The translations under genes and the position numbers were made by a program. The notes under the pieces were generated by a model. The model had not been told where the DNA came from. It worked only from the letters and a program-made list of their open reading frames with translations, and did not search any database. A stretch of DNA of 64,000 nt from the NCBI GenBank assembly GCA_039881145.1, contig JAYKKI010000008.1:30052501-30116500 (forward strand), given 5' to 3'. Positions 9,816 through 22,357 of this stretch are shown here, piece by piece. Source of the DNA: Druceiella hillmani. Lineage: Eukaryota; Arthropoda; Insecta; Lepidoptera; Hepialidae. Numbering within the stretch: the stretch's first letter is position 1; each line of letters begins with the position of its first letter.

Positions 9816-11329
9816 CTACAATACTTATTGTAATTGTTAATTGTTATTTTCGCTAAAATACTTAATGTAGCGAAAAGTAATTCGTAGGAATTACTATCTT
9901 AATAACAGAATTTCGAGATAAGATAACCTAGAAATTCCGGATATTAATCAGTAAAAATATGAAACGTTTAAATAATTGAACAGTTCCGTCGTTATTATTT
10001 TTATTTAGGTCTTTCTATACTCTATTTGAATATGAACAAAACATTAAGAAGTAAAACATGCCAAAAAAGTGCGTCAATATCTCGTCTCAGGTCTGTTAGG
10101 TCCTCAAGTTACAATTTCGCAAAATCGTGATTTAAATTACTAGCTAGGTGATTAGATTTTCCTCAATATTTCCTTTAGCCAAAACGTACAATATTTGATC
10201 ACAGAACATTTGCTAATTCTGATCATATACTGGTATATAAAAGATTGGATTCCGGTTAATATCGTCTGGTATATTAGTATAAGTTATGCAAATTTTAGAA
10301 TACAAATTTCAAATATAAGTTTTTTTTAAATATTGTAAATATATTATAATTCCATATAAAATCATCCTACGGAATCAAATTTCTTATATCTCATAAGTCA
10401 CTAAGTATCCAAGTTACTTAGTAAATTAGCACTAACGCACGCGAAATATTATTTCAACCATTTTCAACCTAACAATTTTTAACAAACACCGTCTCTACCA
10501 TATTTACATTACACTTGATCAACTCGCAAAGTCGTAAGGTCGCGTTCAATACGACCTCTGTGAACGGAAAGAAAACAAACTAATAATACCGGTCGGCTCG
10601 GCGCTGCCCAAGAACAGGGGTGTCAAATATCGGTTAATAAAGTCTCATCCGAGAAAAAAATTAAAATAAACCCGGGTGACAATGTATTCTGTTTTCTAAA
10701 AATCTGAATAATGATTGTATGGCCAAGTGTGCAGGTCTTTTGACTTCCCATAATTTTATTGTATTTTGATATAAAAAAGTTACATAAAAGAAAAAGGAAT
10801 AATTAAAGTGAACACCATAACCTCAAATAATACCTTTTTTGCCAACCATTGTTTGATTTTCTTCTACCTAAAAAATACAAAGGGCATTCCTTTTACGTAT
10901 AGGCATTTATTTAAATTTCATTAAATTCACTTAGGTGCCCTACACGTAAATTAATACGTGTAAATATATTAATATTTCTTGTTCGACAGATGAAAACAGA
11001 ATTCCACCCATGTGTAATAGGTACATACTATGTGTTGTTAACTCGGGTGACATTCAAAGGGATATCTACAGACATCAAATGCTCTGTACATATTTTATTT
11101 TTCATAATACTGAACCCGGTCCAGAGCAACCTTTCTTTACCGTGCTCGCTTCTCGCATTCCTCTTGTCATATTTATAATGCTCAAAGAGAAGCGAAAATG
11201 AGATCATTCTAAAAAAATCAAAGATGAAGGTTTCAGTGTGATCAAAAGTAAGGTTAAAATCAGAACCGTAATTTCTAAAATTAAGTCTTATAGACATACA
11301 AACAAAAAAAGTCTGACAACCCTGCTCAA
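9816..11329. other. AT-rich non-coding stretch
   Basis: No gene recognised. Short frames between 10990 and 11200 have no resemblance to known proteins. Confidence 0.5.
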
Positions 11330-11620
11330 GATGCCACCAAACACAACCAGCCGACGGAACCCACGCGAGCACACGCACACAGGCGCAGTGCAGCACCGCC
11401 GATTATTACGTTGATTAATGATAGTCACGGAAAAGGTAAAAAATGAAAAGGGCACACGAGCAGCCCGCGCCCTTGAAGTTGACGCCGCTCGCGTGCGGAC
11501 GCCAATTGACACGTCCCCGCTAGTCGTCTTTACGCCATTACACCGCTTATTTATTACCGGCTTGTACACGCGCCACTTTTCTGATTATGGTCCTCGCTCT
11601 CCGCGCCGAGCGTAAACTAA
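11330..11620. promoter_or_regulatory. CpG-rich patch, candidate cis-regulatory element
   Basis: GC- and CpG-rich (GACGCCGCTCGCGTGCGGAC; CTCTCCGCGCCGAGCG) in an AT-rich background. It contains homeodomain-like cores such as GATTATTACGTTGATTAATG near 11401. Overlapping open frames on both strands look like by-products of base composition. Function is inference. Confidence 0.3.
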
Positions 11621-12470
11621 CGGAAACTAGAGACTTGTTTGGTGTTTTGACCACTAACGACTTAGTCACCCTAGCGGTGAGTAAGACGGAGGTATTCCGA
11701 ATTTACACAATTTATAGGTAGATGGTCCATAATCATGAAGTGTGTCATCTATAATAATAAATGAACTCGCAGTGTTAGGACACAAAATATATGTCGTTAA
11801 ACTTGATACTTTTTATGAATCTAATTTAAGAAATGGACTAATAAAAAAGCTTAAAACACAATTTAATTATATGACAATAATTATATAGGTCCATTCCTAA
11901 CTGTCACCATTTGATGAGTTACTACAATGACTTCCAAAAAAGACATAAATTGACAAAGGGATCTTTTTGACCTCCAATGTAAATTTGTGACCACACTCGA
12001 AATTAGGTGGACTTTAAATTTGCACTATCTTGCTTGAACGTGGTGCATTCACTAATGGATTGATCTCTAATACTGACAGAAAGTACGCCATCAAGAAGAT
12101 TACAGTTCTCATTAGTGGAGATTTTTCTGACTGGAGGAGGAAACAAATAGAACTTTCTATAAAAATAAACAGTGAATAAAGTTCGTTTCGCAAACTGCGA
12201 ACAATTTTAATTATCATATCCTACAGGTGGGCTCGGGCGAGGAGAGAAATTCGACAAAAGAAACTTTTTCAATAAAAGAACTTTTCACATTACCGCAATT
12301 TGCATAAAGTAATTTTCTGGTTTAATGGAATACCGTAATAATAACAGCGCACTGTAAATACATTATACAAGGGAAATTACAAATTCGTTGTTTGAATTAT
12401 AATTACGTTTGGGTCTTCCGGTGCTGATACAAACGTAATAAATGAAGAAGAGTGATTTTCAACGACGGCC
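11621..12470. other. Non-coding stretch
   Basis: Nothing recognisable. Confidence 0.45.
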
Positions 12471-13490
12471 GGTGTCTAAACTTGGAATTATGAATGTACC
12501 AGTTAAGTCTGTTTATGAATTTTATGTTTTAATAAATTGTCAATCGAATCGAAGGATAACTATTACTTAGATTACTTTTGTATGAATACAAGTAAGTAAC
12601 ACTTTTAAACATTCTTTGAGTACAATATAAAATTTATAATCAAAAGGATGCAAGTAAATTTCAAGTGCATTACATAATTATGCATAACATAGACATTGGC
12701 GGTATTTAAACTTGGAATAATTTATGTTCTAATTTCAACTGTGTATGAATTAGACGTTTTAATAAATTGTCAATCTAATCGATGAACAGCTTTTTATTTG
12801 CAATATAAATAAATTTCAAGCGCATACATAATTGGGTATTTAACTATTTTCTTTTTCGTTAATCATAATTTCAAGGTACAAGCTGATGAATAGCGAAAAC
12901 AAATTTTAATAATCTTAAAAATTGATCGAGTTATAAAAGTTTAAATTTAACCTTTAGATAAGGACTGCAATACTGTGTTGTGAGGTCATTTTTAATATTG
13001 CACATTATATTCTACGAGAGAAAAAGAGACAGGGATATACCCAACTCTATCCGTATCTTCAAATTTAGAAGCCTATAACTGGCTTATTTTTGAATCAATT
13101 TTTGAATTTTTTTCAAGACTGGTTTTTAATTAACTTATATTTCACAATATTGTATGAAAAATATCAAAATTTAGAATGAGTCAACTACCGTATTATGCAT
13201 GACTTAGGTATTGCCTCGGTGTCTAAACTTAGGATTAATAATGTTCCAGTTTCACCTGTGTATAAATTTGATGTTTTAATAAATTGTCAATCGAATTGAT
13301 AGATAGTTTGTCATTTTTAATTTCTTTCAAAATCCATTATTTAAATTACATTTCGTGCACACATAATTAGGAACCACTTTATAGATATTCTTGGAAGACA
13401 ATATAAAATTAATAATAAAAAAAATGCAAAAAATGTTAAGCGCATTACGCAATTATGCATGACATCAGTTTCTTTGTTCTTAGCCCACTT
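12471..13490. repeat. Decayed long-period repeat, three copies
   Basis: Blocks starting GGTGTCTAAACTTGGAATTA (12471), GGTATTTAAACTTGGAATAA (12701) and GGTGTCTAAACTTAGGATTA (13218) each continue into a TTTTAATAAATTGTCAATC block. They are followed by AATATAAAATT... and an ATTACGCAATTATGCAT-like segment. The first two are 230 bp apart; the third is displaced by an insertion of unrelated AT-rich sequence. No coding potential. Confidence 0.7.
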
Positions 13491-14469
13491 TTAAACTATT
13501 TCATACCTTTATGAAGATATACTTGACGATTATTTCAGTATAGTAGAGAGCGTGAAGTATACCTGAAACAAGAAATAAAACACATTTAAAACGAAACAGA
13601 GAAAATTTAGAAAAATTCAGACATGTGCCAACAATTCAGAGATAATCCAACACTTGGTATAAAAAAAAAGTTGAAAAAGCTCTTAGTCTCTTTCAACATA
13701 AAACACATCGTAAAGAACAAAGCAGTTCTGCGTATTCTCTCAAATGCAGCAGACAATGTACTTCGAAAATCCGGCAAACGAATACAGCGTATTAAATTAA
13801 TAATATGATCATTGTATAAGCAAAATGCTTAGTAAGTGCGTCAAGCGATGTAGACTTTTTGATCATTCACCTTAATAAATGAACCCTATAACTTCCCATA
13901 AGTCTCAAGTAAAAGGTTTTAAAATAGCGGGGAATTGGTAGAATCATACACCATATGCCATCCTGCCAGCGCATGTCAAACTTCATATTGTTTTTGTATT
14001 TGGACTTTTCAGATCTATTATCAGATTTGTAAGCGGCAGCATTTTGCATATTGTATATCTCCATTACACTTGTTGCGGAAACCCATAACAAATATGGTAG
14101 TTGAATAAACCCATAACATCGATATTCTCGCTTTGAACAAAGAACTAACAACAAACATTTAATATTATTATTTCAAACATAATTTTTCTTCAACTGTACC
14201 TGACAGGAAGCCCGAATTACTTTGCATTTTCCGGCGATTAGCATTCTCTTTATAATCTAAATTCGGAAGTGGATTATAGATACTTCGTTGGAAGTCTCTC
14301 ATTTTCTTTTCAGACCTACCCAGGGGACGGTTTTTGCGACGCTGCGCAGTAGCAAAATGCCACCTACGGGACGAAAAAAAATCAATTACCAAATGAAACG
14401 GCCGTCTATCATCCCGGGTGCTCTCGCAGATCCCCAAAACAAAAAGGCAAGAAAATTCTCATTTTCAGC
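13491..14469. other. Non-coding stretch with unsupported short frames
   Basis: Frames of 61 codons on plus (13623-13808) and of 95 and 89 codons on minus (14154-13867, 14437-14168) have no recognisable domains. I see no basis for calling genes. Confidence 0.4.
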
Positions 14470-14640
14470 ATGAACGATTACGGAGCACGTGGAGCGCGCT
14501 CTCGTCTTCCGCTCGACTTGCGGCGTTTTCTTCGTAACCGGCCAGCCGACGCATCGGGCCGGATAACATTATTGCTAATTACAGTAACTACGTACGGCTC
14601 ATGACACGATAACGCCACTTGGCCAATTTAGGGCTATGCA
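14470..14640. promoter_or_regulatory. CpG-rich patch with homeodomain-like sites
   Basis: CACGTGGAGCGCGCTC, GCTCGACTTGCGGCG and GGCCAGCCGACGCATCGGGC precede ATTGCTAATTACAG. Composition contrasts sharply with the flanks. Candidate enhancer or promoter; inference only. Confidence 0.25.
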
Positions 14641-15110
14641 CGCTTCGACATAGATACAAGGTTAATGTTGATAGTTGGCAAGTAGCAAGGAAAAAGTTTT
14701 TTGTGCAACCCTCCTTGTGCAATTAGTGTACGCCCGATGCTTGTATAAATACGTGCTGTACCTTCAGCTTGGGTCCTTTGGTCGCCACGAAGATCATTAA
14801 TCTCTTGGGCAAGTAGTGTAAGGATTAATTAAGTTTAGTAAACAGTACCTTACGGTCGGTTTACGGAAAACTATATGACTGAAATAAAATTATTTCCTTA
14901 TTTATCTTTGAAAACTTTGCGCTTCTTAAATCAATTTTTTAATAAGAATTCATTCGACAACTCGAGAAACGAATGAGTGTATTGCAATCCTTTTATGGTT
15001 TTACATTGTTTTTGTTACAATTACAGATCAAGAAATACTCGCAAACATTTAGGTTATGTTCTGATTTTGTCAAAATAGTAGCTGTTATATGTTTTCATAA
15101 AACAGCTAGT

Positions 15111-15392
15111 CACAATTAAATTAAACTACGTGATGTAGTATTATTTCTACTTTCTTTAAGTTCTTTACAACGACCTAGGTTTCGTTGTATCACATCATCT
15201 TCAGGTGGGATATTAGCAAAGAACGTAGCTAAAATCTTTGCTAATATCCCATCTGAAGATGTTGTAATACAACGAAACCTAGGTTGTGGTAACGAACTTA
15301 AATAAAGTAGAAATAATACTACATCACGTAGTTTCATTTAATTGTCAATATTGAATTTCTACAAAATTAACGCCAAATATATTCAATATTTG
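15111..15392. mobile_element. Palindromic Penelope-like non-autonomous element
   Basis: 282 bp flanked by the perfect 12-bp duplication AAAACAGCTAGT (15099-15110 and 15393-15404). Two long arms (about 15120-15232 and 15236-15340) are inverted copies. The tail TTTCTACAAAATTAACGCC...ATTCAAT follows only the right arm. The right arm holds a hammerhead-like core (15248-15290): CTGAAGA, a GTTGT/ACAAC stem, GAAAC, then AGGTT and GTGG. The left arm holds the complementary version, slightly mutated. Variable target duplication length and this core are known features of Penelope-like elements. A 73-codon frame across it is an artefact of the palindrome. Confidence 0.8.
15248..15290 (+). ncRNA. Hammerhead-ribozyme-like motif, degenerate
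   Basis: CCCAT-CTGAAGA-(stem II)-GAAACCTAGGTT-GTGG. The first stem I pair is T-G and the base at the expected cleavage position is U rather than C, so activity should be weaker than in the copies at 35493-35534 and 56599-56640. Confidence 0.45.
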
Positions 15393-16959
15393 AAAACAGC
15401 TAGTATTATGCAATATAATTAATATTGAATATATGTCGCAAAGATTTCTTGCATTATTTGTTTTATAATATAATTTTAAATGGTTAACATTTAATATCAA
15501 ATAATTTCTATATGATTTTGAAATTTATCACGACAGTTATCTTTTTCCCGTACAACCTACATAGCTCCTTACGTATGTTGCTTAGACATATACGCTACAC
15601 ATATTGAAACGATATATGCACTGATGTTCAAAATAATCTTGATTGGAAATATATTTTACTCAGTTAATTTGTTCTTATTGTGGTTCGTGTCTTATAATAA
15701 TAATTAAACAAACTTGTTATTATTGCGTCAATTATTAAAAAAATAAATGAAAATCAATATTTTTGATAATGCAACTCGATTTGTATGTATATAGTCAGAG
15801 GTAAGAAGGCAGAGAGAGAGAGAGAGAGAAAGAGAGAGGAGAGAGGAGCGAGGAGAGAGAGAGAGAAATAAATATTAATTACAATTATTCACTGTTGAAA
15901 TACATACAGCACATGTGCATGCATATACTTCAAAGTTGCAAACGTGCTTAAGTGCAGGGTAAATACCTTGAGATAAATATGAAAAAATATTTGTATATCC
16001 ATAGATTATAATAAATTTGTATTTGAAGATTTTAATTCTACAAATTCAGAAAAATTAATAATATCATGTTACAATAAAACATATAAATTTACATAGACAA
16101 TTGGGTATTTGACTATATTTTTTTAATTACTAAAATAGAATAAGTAACAACATTAAAAACGGTTAAAATAAATATTTCGTACCTAGTACTTTTTTTTATA
16201 AAATTATAACGACTTAAAAACTGACGAACTACGATTCGCGCGAAAACGCCCCATACAAAACGCAACTGACTTATGACATCACTGGCCAGTTATTTAGCAT
16301 CCATTATAAGGGAGTTTATTAAATATCTATATATCTCGTAAAATATCGCGTTTAAGTTATATATTGCATATTATAATTTTCTCATTTTTTGTGTGGAAAC
16401 TAAATTCATAATAACTTTTTCTATTTAATGAAAAAAAATTGACACTTTCCTATTTGGGAGTTTCGATTACATGTTTATTATATGCATCATTTTTTTCATC
16501 CCAAGGTTTTTTTAAACCTTCTTTACAGGTTTAAAACATTTTTACAAAAAAAATATCGACATCAGTCTAATACCCTATTGACAATTAAAAAAGGAGTCGC
16601 AACGCCAGTACCAGAACACGGCTAAATAGGGCTGAACGGGGATAACTCTTGTAAATTATATTTACAACTATTTTTGGGGGTTCATTAATGTCATAAAAAA
16701 GTGCGTTTCGCCCGGGCAATATTCGTTCGGATTTGTCCCAAAACCTTTTTATATATATAACTCGAAACTCTGTTAATTTTTTCAGTAATTGTAAATTAAA
16801 TAAAGTAACATGCCGGATTTTAACTTGAATTTTACTAACGTTTCTTCTATACCGACATTTAGAAAAAATTATCTGAGTAACGATGAAGAAAATGTTACCA
16901 GACACCTGTACAATTCCAAAATTTGCCAAAAAGAAACATTCTAACCGATGTCACAAAGG
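15393..16959. other. AT-rich non-coding stretch
   Basis: Apart from the microsatellite at 15809-15867, nothing recognisable. The 114-codon minus frame at 16929-16585 has no known domain. Confidence 0.45.
15809..15867. repeat. GA microsatellite
   Basis: Imperfect (AG)n with GGAG interruptions. Confidence 0.9.
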
Positions 16960-17390
16960 CTCAAATTTAAAGGTACTGTCAAGTCGACGCTCTCGTCAAT
17001 CGTGCAAGACACTCGACCCATTATTGTCGCCATCGCCTCGCGTAGACAAAGGCCCCGCCGCCCAGGTACGACGCGAAGCGTCCTACACGGCACACAGGCG
17101 CGCGCGCCGCGTATCACACAATACACGCGCCGCGTTCTTTTATCTCGCCAGAATGCACGACGAACAATGGGCCACGAGTGGCACTCGGCGCGGGCGGCGC
17201 GGCAAAGTGAAAGGAGAAAGGTCAAGCTACGCCGGCGCCCCCGCGGTCGCTCGCCTTCACTTTCCGACCGCCGCCGCGTCGCGAAACGGAGAGCCGCCAG
17301 CTCTCGGCCGTCGACTCGCTCCTTCGTATGCACTATCGCCGTTGTTTATCTTGAACGTAACAGCTCACTGTTTAACGCCTGAGTGAGGTG
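16960..17390. promoter_or_regulatory. CpG-island-like segment
   Basis: About 430 bp very rich in CpG (AGGCGCGCGCGCCGCGTATC; CGCGGGCGGCGCGGCAAAG; CCGACCGCCGCCGCGTCGCG). This is the strongest compositional contrast in the window. Overlapping open frames (plus 16883-17386 and 16948-17382, minus 17333-16941) are expected from high GC and lack recognisable domains. It could be a promoter, a 5' exon of an unseen gene or a conserved enhancer. No TATA box or clear initiator decides between these. Confidence 0.4.
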
Positions 17391-17901
17391 ACGCAAATAA
17401 TGTTTACGTATTATTATTAGCTTGAAAGACGTTGATTGTATATACATACATACATATATGGTGATACAAAAGCTTTAAAACTCTGTTAGATTGTGTTGAA
17501 ATTAATAGCGTTGTTGGTTGTTCGTAATACATGTTTATAATGAGCTAATATAAATTGTGCAAGTTCTCGAAACACCTTGTCTTTCCAACGTATAACTCTA
17601 AAATGTTTAGTGATGCCAGCTCATGACTGCATATGAACCACAGTGTGTTAAAAATTCTTATGGCGTGATTAAAGATTCCTTTTTTCACTAAAGATCTTGT
17701 GACTTTATTACGTGCATCAAAATCTCGCCCACACCATTGATTAACAGTATTCGTTTCTTTATCGCCCTTTTAACTCAACAGTAGACGATAGGTAAAATAT
17801 GACTTTTATTTATTAATAAAATATTCTTAAGGGAATGACTGTCAAACTAGTGACATCCATAACCAGTTCATTGGTTTAATTTAAAGTTTTAAATGCAATA
17901 T
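17391..17901. other. AT-rich non-coding stretch
   Basis: Nothing recognisable. Confidence 0.45.
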
Positions 17902-18128
17902 TATTTCACAATTAAATGAAACTATGTGATGTAGTATTATTTCTACTTTATTTAAGTTCTTTACCACGACGTAGGTTTCGTTGCATTACAACATCTTCAG
18001 GTGGGCTATTATCAAAGATTGTAATACAACGACACCTAGGTCGTGGTAAAGAACTTAAAGAAAGTAGAAATAATTCTACACCACGTAGTTTTATTTAATT
18101 GTAAATAATGCATTTCTACAAAATTAAC
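17902..18128. mobile_element. Palindromic Penelope-like element, short form
   Basis: Left arm from TTTCACAATTAAATGAAAC, with a complementary hammerhead-like core at 17963-18005. The right arm has lost the CTGAAGA half of the core but keeps GTAATACAACGACACCTAGG and TCGTGGTAAAG, then the tail ending AAAATTAAC. A 7-bp repeat GCAATAT (17895-17901, 18129-18135) may be the target duplication; its resemblance to the usual tail makes this uncertain. Confidence 0.75.
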
Positions 18129-19346
18129 GCAATATCAAATATAAAAATAATAAAAATAAATAAAAATATGCAATATCAGTTACTAAAACACAGAACATGC
18201 CGTCCAGACCATTTTTTCATTACATAATGTGTAAAAATTACGCGCAAAAAGCTAGTAAACATGTCCATCTATAATAGTAGCTCATTTAATTCACGCGTGC
18301 GCAAACCAACCGCCCGATGACGCGCGCTAATCAAACTCAATTTTGAGTGCACAAAAACAAAGGTATATTAGCAAGTCACGAGCGCACGATGGCCTTTGTA
18401 GAAATGCGACGGCCTGCCCAGTCGTACTACATTTAAATACACAATGATGAGCAATTAATGTAGGCAAAACATTGTTATTTTGTATGGCGTGCCCGCTTAC
18501 AACACTGTGTTTAGTCATTTAGTGAATGACCCATGTGTACGATGACTCGTCCTCAAATACGCCGTAGTCTTAAACGTGTGCGAGCAAAGTCTCGGATATC
18601 TAATTCGTTCCGGTTTTGTATCAACCTTCTTATACAGAAAATTGAGTCTCGCTAAGCTGTCAAGAGTGGTAGCTTCGGGTTAATGTTAGGCGGGACGTAT
18701 CGTGGAAAATAGGTCAAGTCACTATATTTTACATATATCCAAGGAATATTTGAGAAAAAAATAGGTCAAGATAAAAGCGGAATATTTTCCAACAGAGTCT
18801 CATAGGGGAGTTTATACATGGGTATTAATGGTATAGTATAAAGTTTACTTAAAACTTTGTTCCTACGTTTATTATTAAATTATAGACAATTAATATCCAG
18901 ATTTAATAATATAATAAATATTTTTAATAGAATTTTTAAATAGCTCTTTTTTTAGAGCACCCGAATAGCACAAATAGAATCCTATTTATTACTCCCGCTC
19001 GATTGTCAGTCTCGCTGTACCTCGTCACCTTCTAAATTATACGGACATATATATTTTACTGGCTTTGTATTATTGTTTTACATAATTAATGTAAAATGAT
19101 AACACAAAGCCAGGGTTGAAACAAAAAAAATTAAAGATTGTAGTAAATTTTCGTAATGTACAAGTGATGAGGGAAGAAAATGTAACTTGTAATTCAGCTT
19201 GTGGCTCCTGAAAATATGGGAAAATTAAGCATCTCCCATCTTTAAAGAATATGGAATTTATTTCTGTAAAAATTCATAAAATAACCAATTTTGGACTACA
19301 AACAAATAAAAATCAATTTCCTTTCGATATTTCACATCGTCTAGGA
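18129..19346. other. Non-coding stretch
   Basis: A mildly CpG-rich section (about 18290-18420) is the only compositional feature. No gene recognised. Confidence 0.45.
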
Positions 19347-19757
19347 CAGGAGTTCCCAACCAGGGGGGGGCGCCTCCCAAGGGGGGCATAGAGAGATGTC
19401 AAGGGGGCGGAAAGCGTTTGCATTTCAGAAAGAAAAAACAAAAAAATATACAAACAACATTAACAAATAACATTACAATGTAATGTTTAATTTACATGCA
19501 TAAAATTAATGACATTAAATATCATATTCACTATTATTACCATAAACTTGCGAAAAATTTGACGTTTTGGTGTACATTTTTTGTTGAGAAATCAGTTTGA
19601 GTGGGTAAAATTATTGTGAATCACTGTTAAAAGGTAAGTTTGTGTATTTACAAACTTCAGTTACCATTTTTATTTAATTTACTAAATCGAAGGGGGGCAT
19701 GAAAAAATAATTTGTAGTCCGGGGAGCCTCAACAAAAAAAAAGGTTGGGAAACCCTG
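19347..19757. mobile_element. hAT (Buster-type) MITE, copy 2
   Basis: 411 bp, starting CAGGAGTTCCCAACC and ending GGTTGGGAAACCCTG. Perfect 8-bp target duplication GTCTAGGA (19339-19346, 19758-19765), again with central TA. Highly similar to copies 1 and 3, including the GGGGGGCATAGAGAGATGTC block. No coding frame. Confidence 0.92.
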
Positions 19758-20288
19758 GTCTAGGACATGTTTTTTTCTTGAGTCTTTGAAAGATGTAATA
19801 GACAAAGTATTTATATGGTGAAAAATAATAATTAATATTTGTAAATAATTTAATAAAAACACTATGTACTCTTAAATGTTCTAACTTTTGTATTTAAACA
19901 TCTACGAAATACTCTTAGAACTAATTAATTAGTTCTTAATAAATTTATCACATTTCTACCTAATTTAAATTGATATCAAGTAAGAAAAATTATGAATAAT
20001 CAATAATATTCACATCGAAGTCTTCGTTTTAAAAAAAATGTTGTGAAAAAAACTTTCAGTTTCTTCGCTCCAAGTAAATAGGAAGAAAAATCCGATGTGA
20101 AATATCATTATTCGTCGAAGTCGCTCGATTATTGTTTGAACACCGAAATATAATAGCATCGAGTGAAATCAGTACTCGGATAAGTGACCACATGGAAAGC
20201 TACCGTGACGTCAATTTTCTCTTTAGAAATTTCAGTCAGCATGCTCCGCACACATTTTTCTTTCAATTTATGGTATTTTTATTTTTAG

Positions 20289-20348
<60 letters not shown>

Positions 20349-21954
20349 CAGTCCTTTATAACGTAGTAAATGTTTTGTTTTGTGCAAAACATTTCCTAAC
20401 TAGCAATATACAACAAATATTTCATCAAACTAATAATAGTTATTTAACAAACTCATACATTCTTACAGGCACATAAAACGTCATGTTTCGCGAATATCAA
20501 TGAAGACGAGAAAGAGTTACAACAACAAAGGGGACGGTGCGGGTAAACGACGTCAGAAAAATGTCAACGGATACTACTCGAAAGGCGCAGTAATAAGTGA
20601 CGAGCCACCAGTTCCGCAACTTTCGTCATTCATGAGAATATTCAACGATTCTTGTTATTCCGATATCACCTGTTTACGGACGGTCAACTCTCGTAATCTA
20701 TTGTATCCTCCTGTAATTTACTGTATTACAAAAAACCTTATGCTTGCTGTATTATAAAAAACTTTATGTACGCATATGATATAAAGTTGTTCTACAAAAA
20801 ACGAGGCATGTAAAACTCAAACATACTCGTAGAAAAACGAAAAATTGTATGTTGCGTTATTCAGTAATTTTACGAGGAAAACATAAACATAAAAGAACTC
20901 CGAGAAAAATACTTTATTCCGCTCTGAACTTAGGAAAAAAACGTAAACATGTTTATTATATCTCAAAAGGGTGCTGTGAATTCTCGGGAACATGTTCTAT
21001 GAATCGAATCGACGCTTTCTAAGGATATCTAAATTTTGTATTATCTAAAATACGTGTCTGTAAATAAAAATAGGAAAATTAATATTTTTCGTTAATTGCG
21101 TAAATGTTGTGTATATTTTACAATAAATGTTACAATGTCGTTTAAAAAAATAAAGAACCTTGAATTTCGAACGGAATTTGATTACTTTTGCATTAGCTAT
21201 TCTCTTCATGTATATAATAGTTTCAAACAGTCAGGTTTACAAGTGGATCGGACGTCAAATGGCAAGGTAACATACAAGCACCAGCAGATTTGCCTCGTCA
21301 CTATTTTCCTACTATGTGTGAAGGATATATAGATAGAAATAGTTCCAGAAATCAAAGAATGCCATTTACGTGTGTTTGTCTGGTCTGCCACTGTTGAAAT
21401 TAAGACTAAAAAGAATTGGAAAATAAATATACAATTTACCACTATTTAAACCAAGACTACTATCCATTTAACAATTCCCTCTCCTGAGCGACGTGATGAA
21501 ATAAATCTAATTAATTTCGCAGCACGACGAAAAAAAAATATTTTACATATGCATATTGACGCACTTAAAAGTTACATTTAAGATTAAACTCTTAAGACTT
21601 TAAACTTTTTGCAATAATGATGCACATTCATCATTTAGATCTTGACTTAATATTTGTGTGATATAAATCCAAATCTAAGTCAGAGATGACAAAAGTGTAC
21701 CGGGTTTCTCTCGAGGTGATTGACGGCATCGACACAGCTTCCCGCATAACGTTCCGTCACATCATTCGGCCTTAACATAGTTTTGTCAGCATCTGATGCT
21801 TCGCGCCAAGCTGAATGGAATGGCCATTTGGCAACCTGAACGACGTTAGACCTTTTAATATTAATTACAATACACGCTAGTATCGTTGTTCGTGAATAAT
21901 ATAAGCTTAATTCTAAGAAGGTATACATAAATCATAGAGTGAAATATTTTAAAC
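19758..21954. other. Non-coding stretch with a TA microsatellite
   Basis: Other than the TA tract at 20290-20345, no gene or repeat is recognised. The 85-codon frame at 20500-20757 has a basic start but no known domain. Confidence 0.45.
20290..20345. repeat. TA microsatellite
   Basis: Pure (TA)28 or so. The plus-strand frame running through it (20132-20476) is an artefact. Confidence 0.97.
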
Positions 21955-22357
21955 CAGGAGTTCCCAACCAGGGGGTGCGCCTCCCAAGGGGGGCATAGAG
22001 AGATGTCAAGGGGGGCGGAAAGCGTTTGCATTTTAGAAAGAAAAAACAAACAATATACAAACAACATTAACAAATAACATTACAATGTAATGTTTAATTT
22101 ACATGCATAAAATTAATGAAATTAAATATCATATTCACTATTATTACCACAAACTTGCGAAAAATTTTACGTTTTGGTGTACATTTTTTGTTGAGAAATC
22201 AGTTTGAGTGTGTAAAATTGTTGTGTCTCACTGTTAAAAGGTAAGTTTGTGTATTTACAAACTTTTTTTATTTAATTTACTAAATCAAAGGGGGGGCATG
22301 AAAATATAATTTATAGTCCGAGGAGCCTCAACAAAAAAAAAAGGTTGGGAAACCCTG
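21955..22357. mobile_element. hAT (Buster-type) MITE, copy 3
   Basis: 403 bp, starting CAGGAGTTCCCAACC and ending GGTTGGGAAACCCTG. Perfect 8-bp target duplication TTTTAAAC (21947-21954, 22358-22365), central TA. It lies about 2.2 kb from copy 2 in the same orientation. Confidence 0.92.

Noticed and set aside
14741..14770. TATAAAT followed by TTCAGCTT as a core promoter
   Set aside because: The spacing from TATA to the possible initiator is about 22 bp rather than about 30, and no gene follows.
15116..15337. 73-codon frame (also 17916-18098, 35445-35645 and 44282-44503) as a small conserved protein family
   Set aside because: The recurring MKLRDVVLFLLYLSSLP-like start is the translation of the palindromic element arms; frames differ after the arm and the DNA is explained by the repeat family.
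16883..17386. 167-codon frame as a host gene
   Set aside because: Long frames in several phases and on both strands are expected in GC-rich DNA; no domain or clear splice structure seen.
20132..20476. Frame with an IYIYIY tract as a protein
   Set aside because: It reads through a TA microsatellite, as do the frames at 23031-23387, 40164-40636 and 41879-42061.
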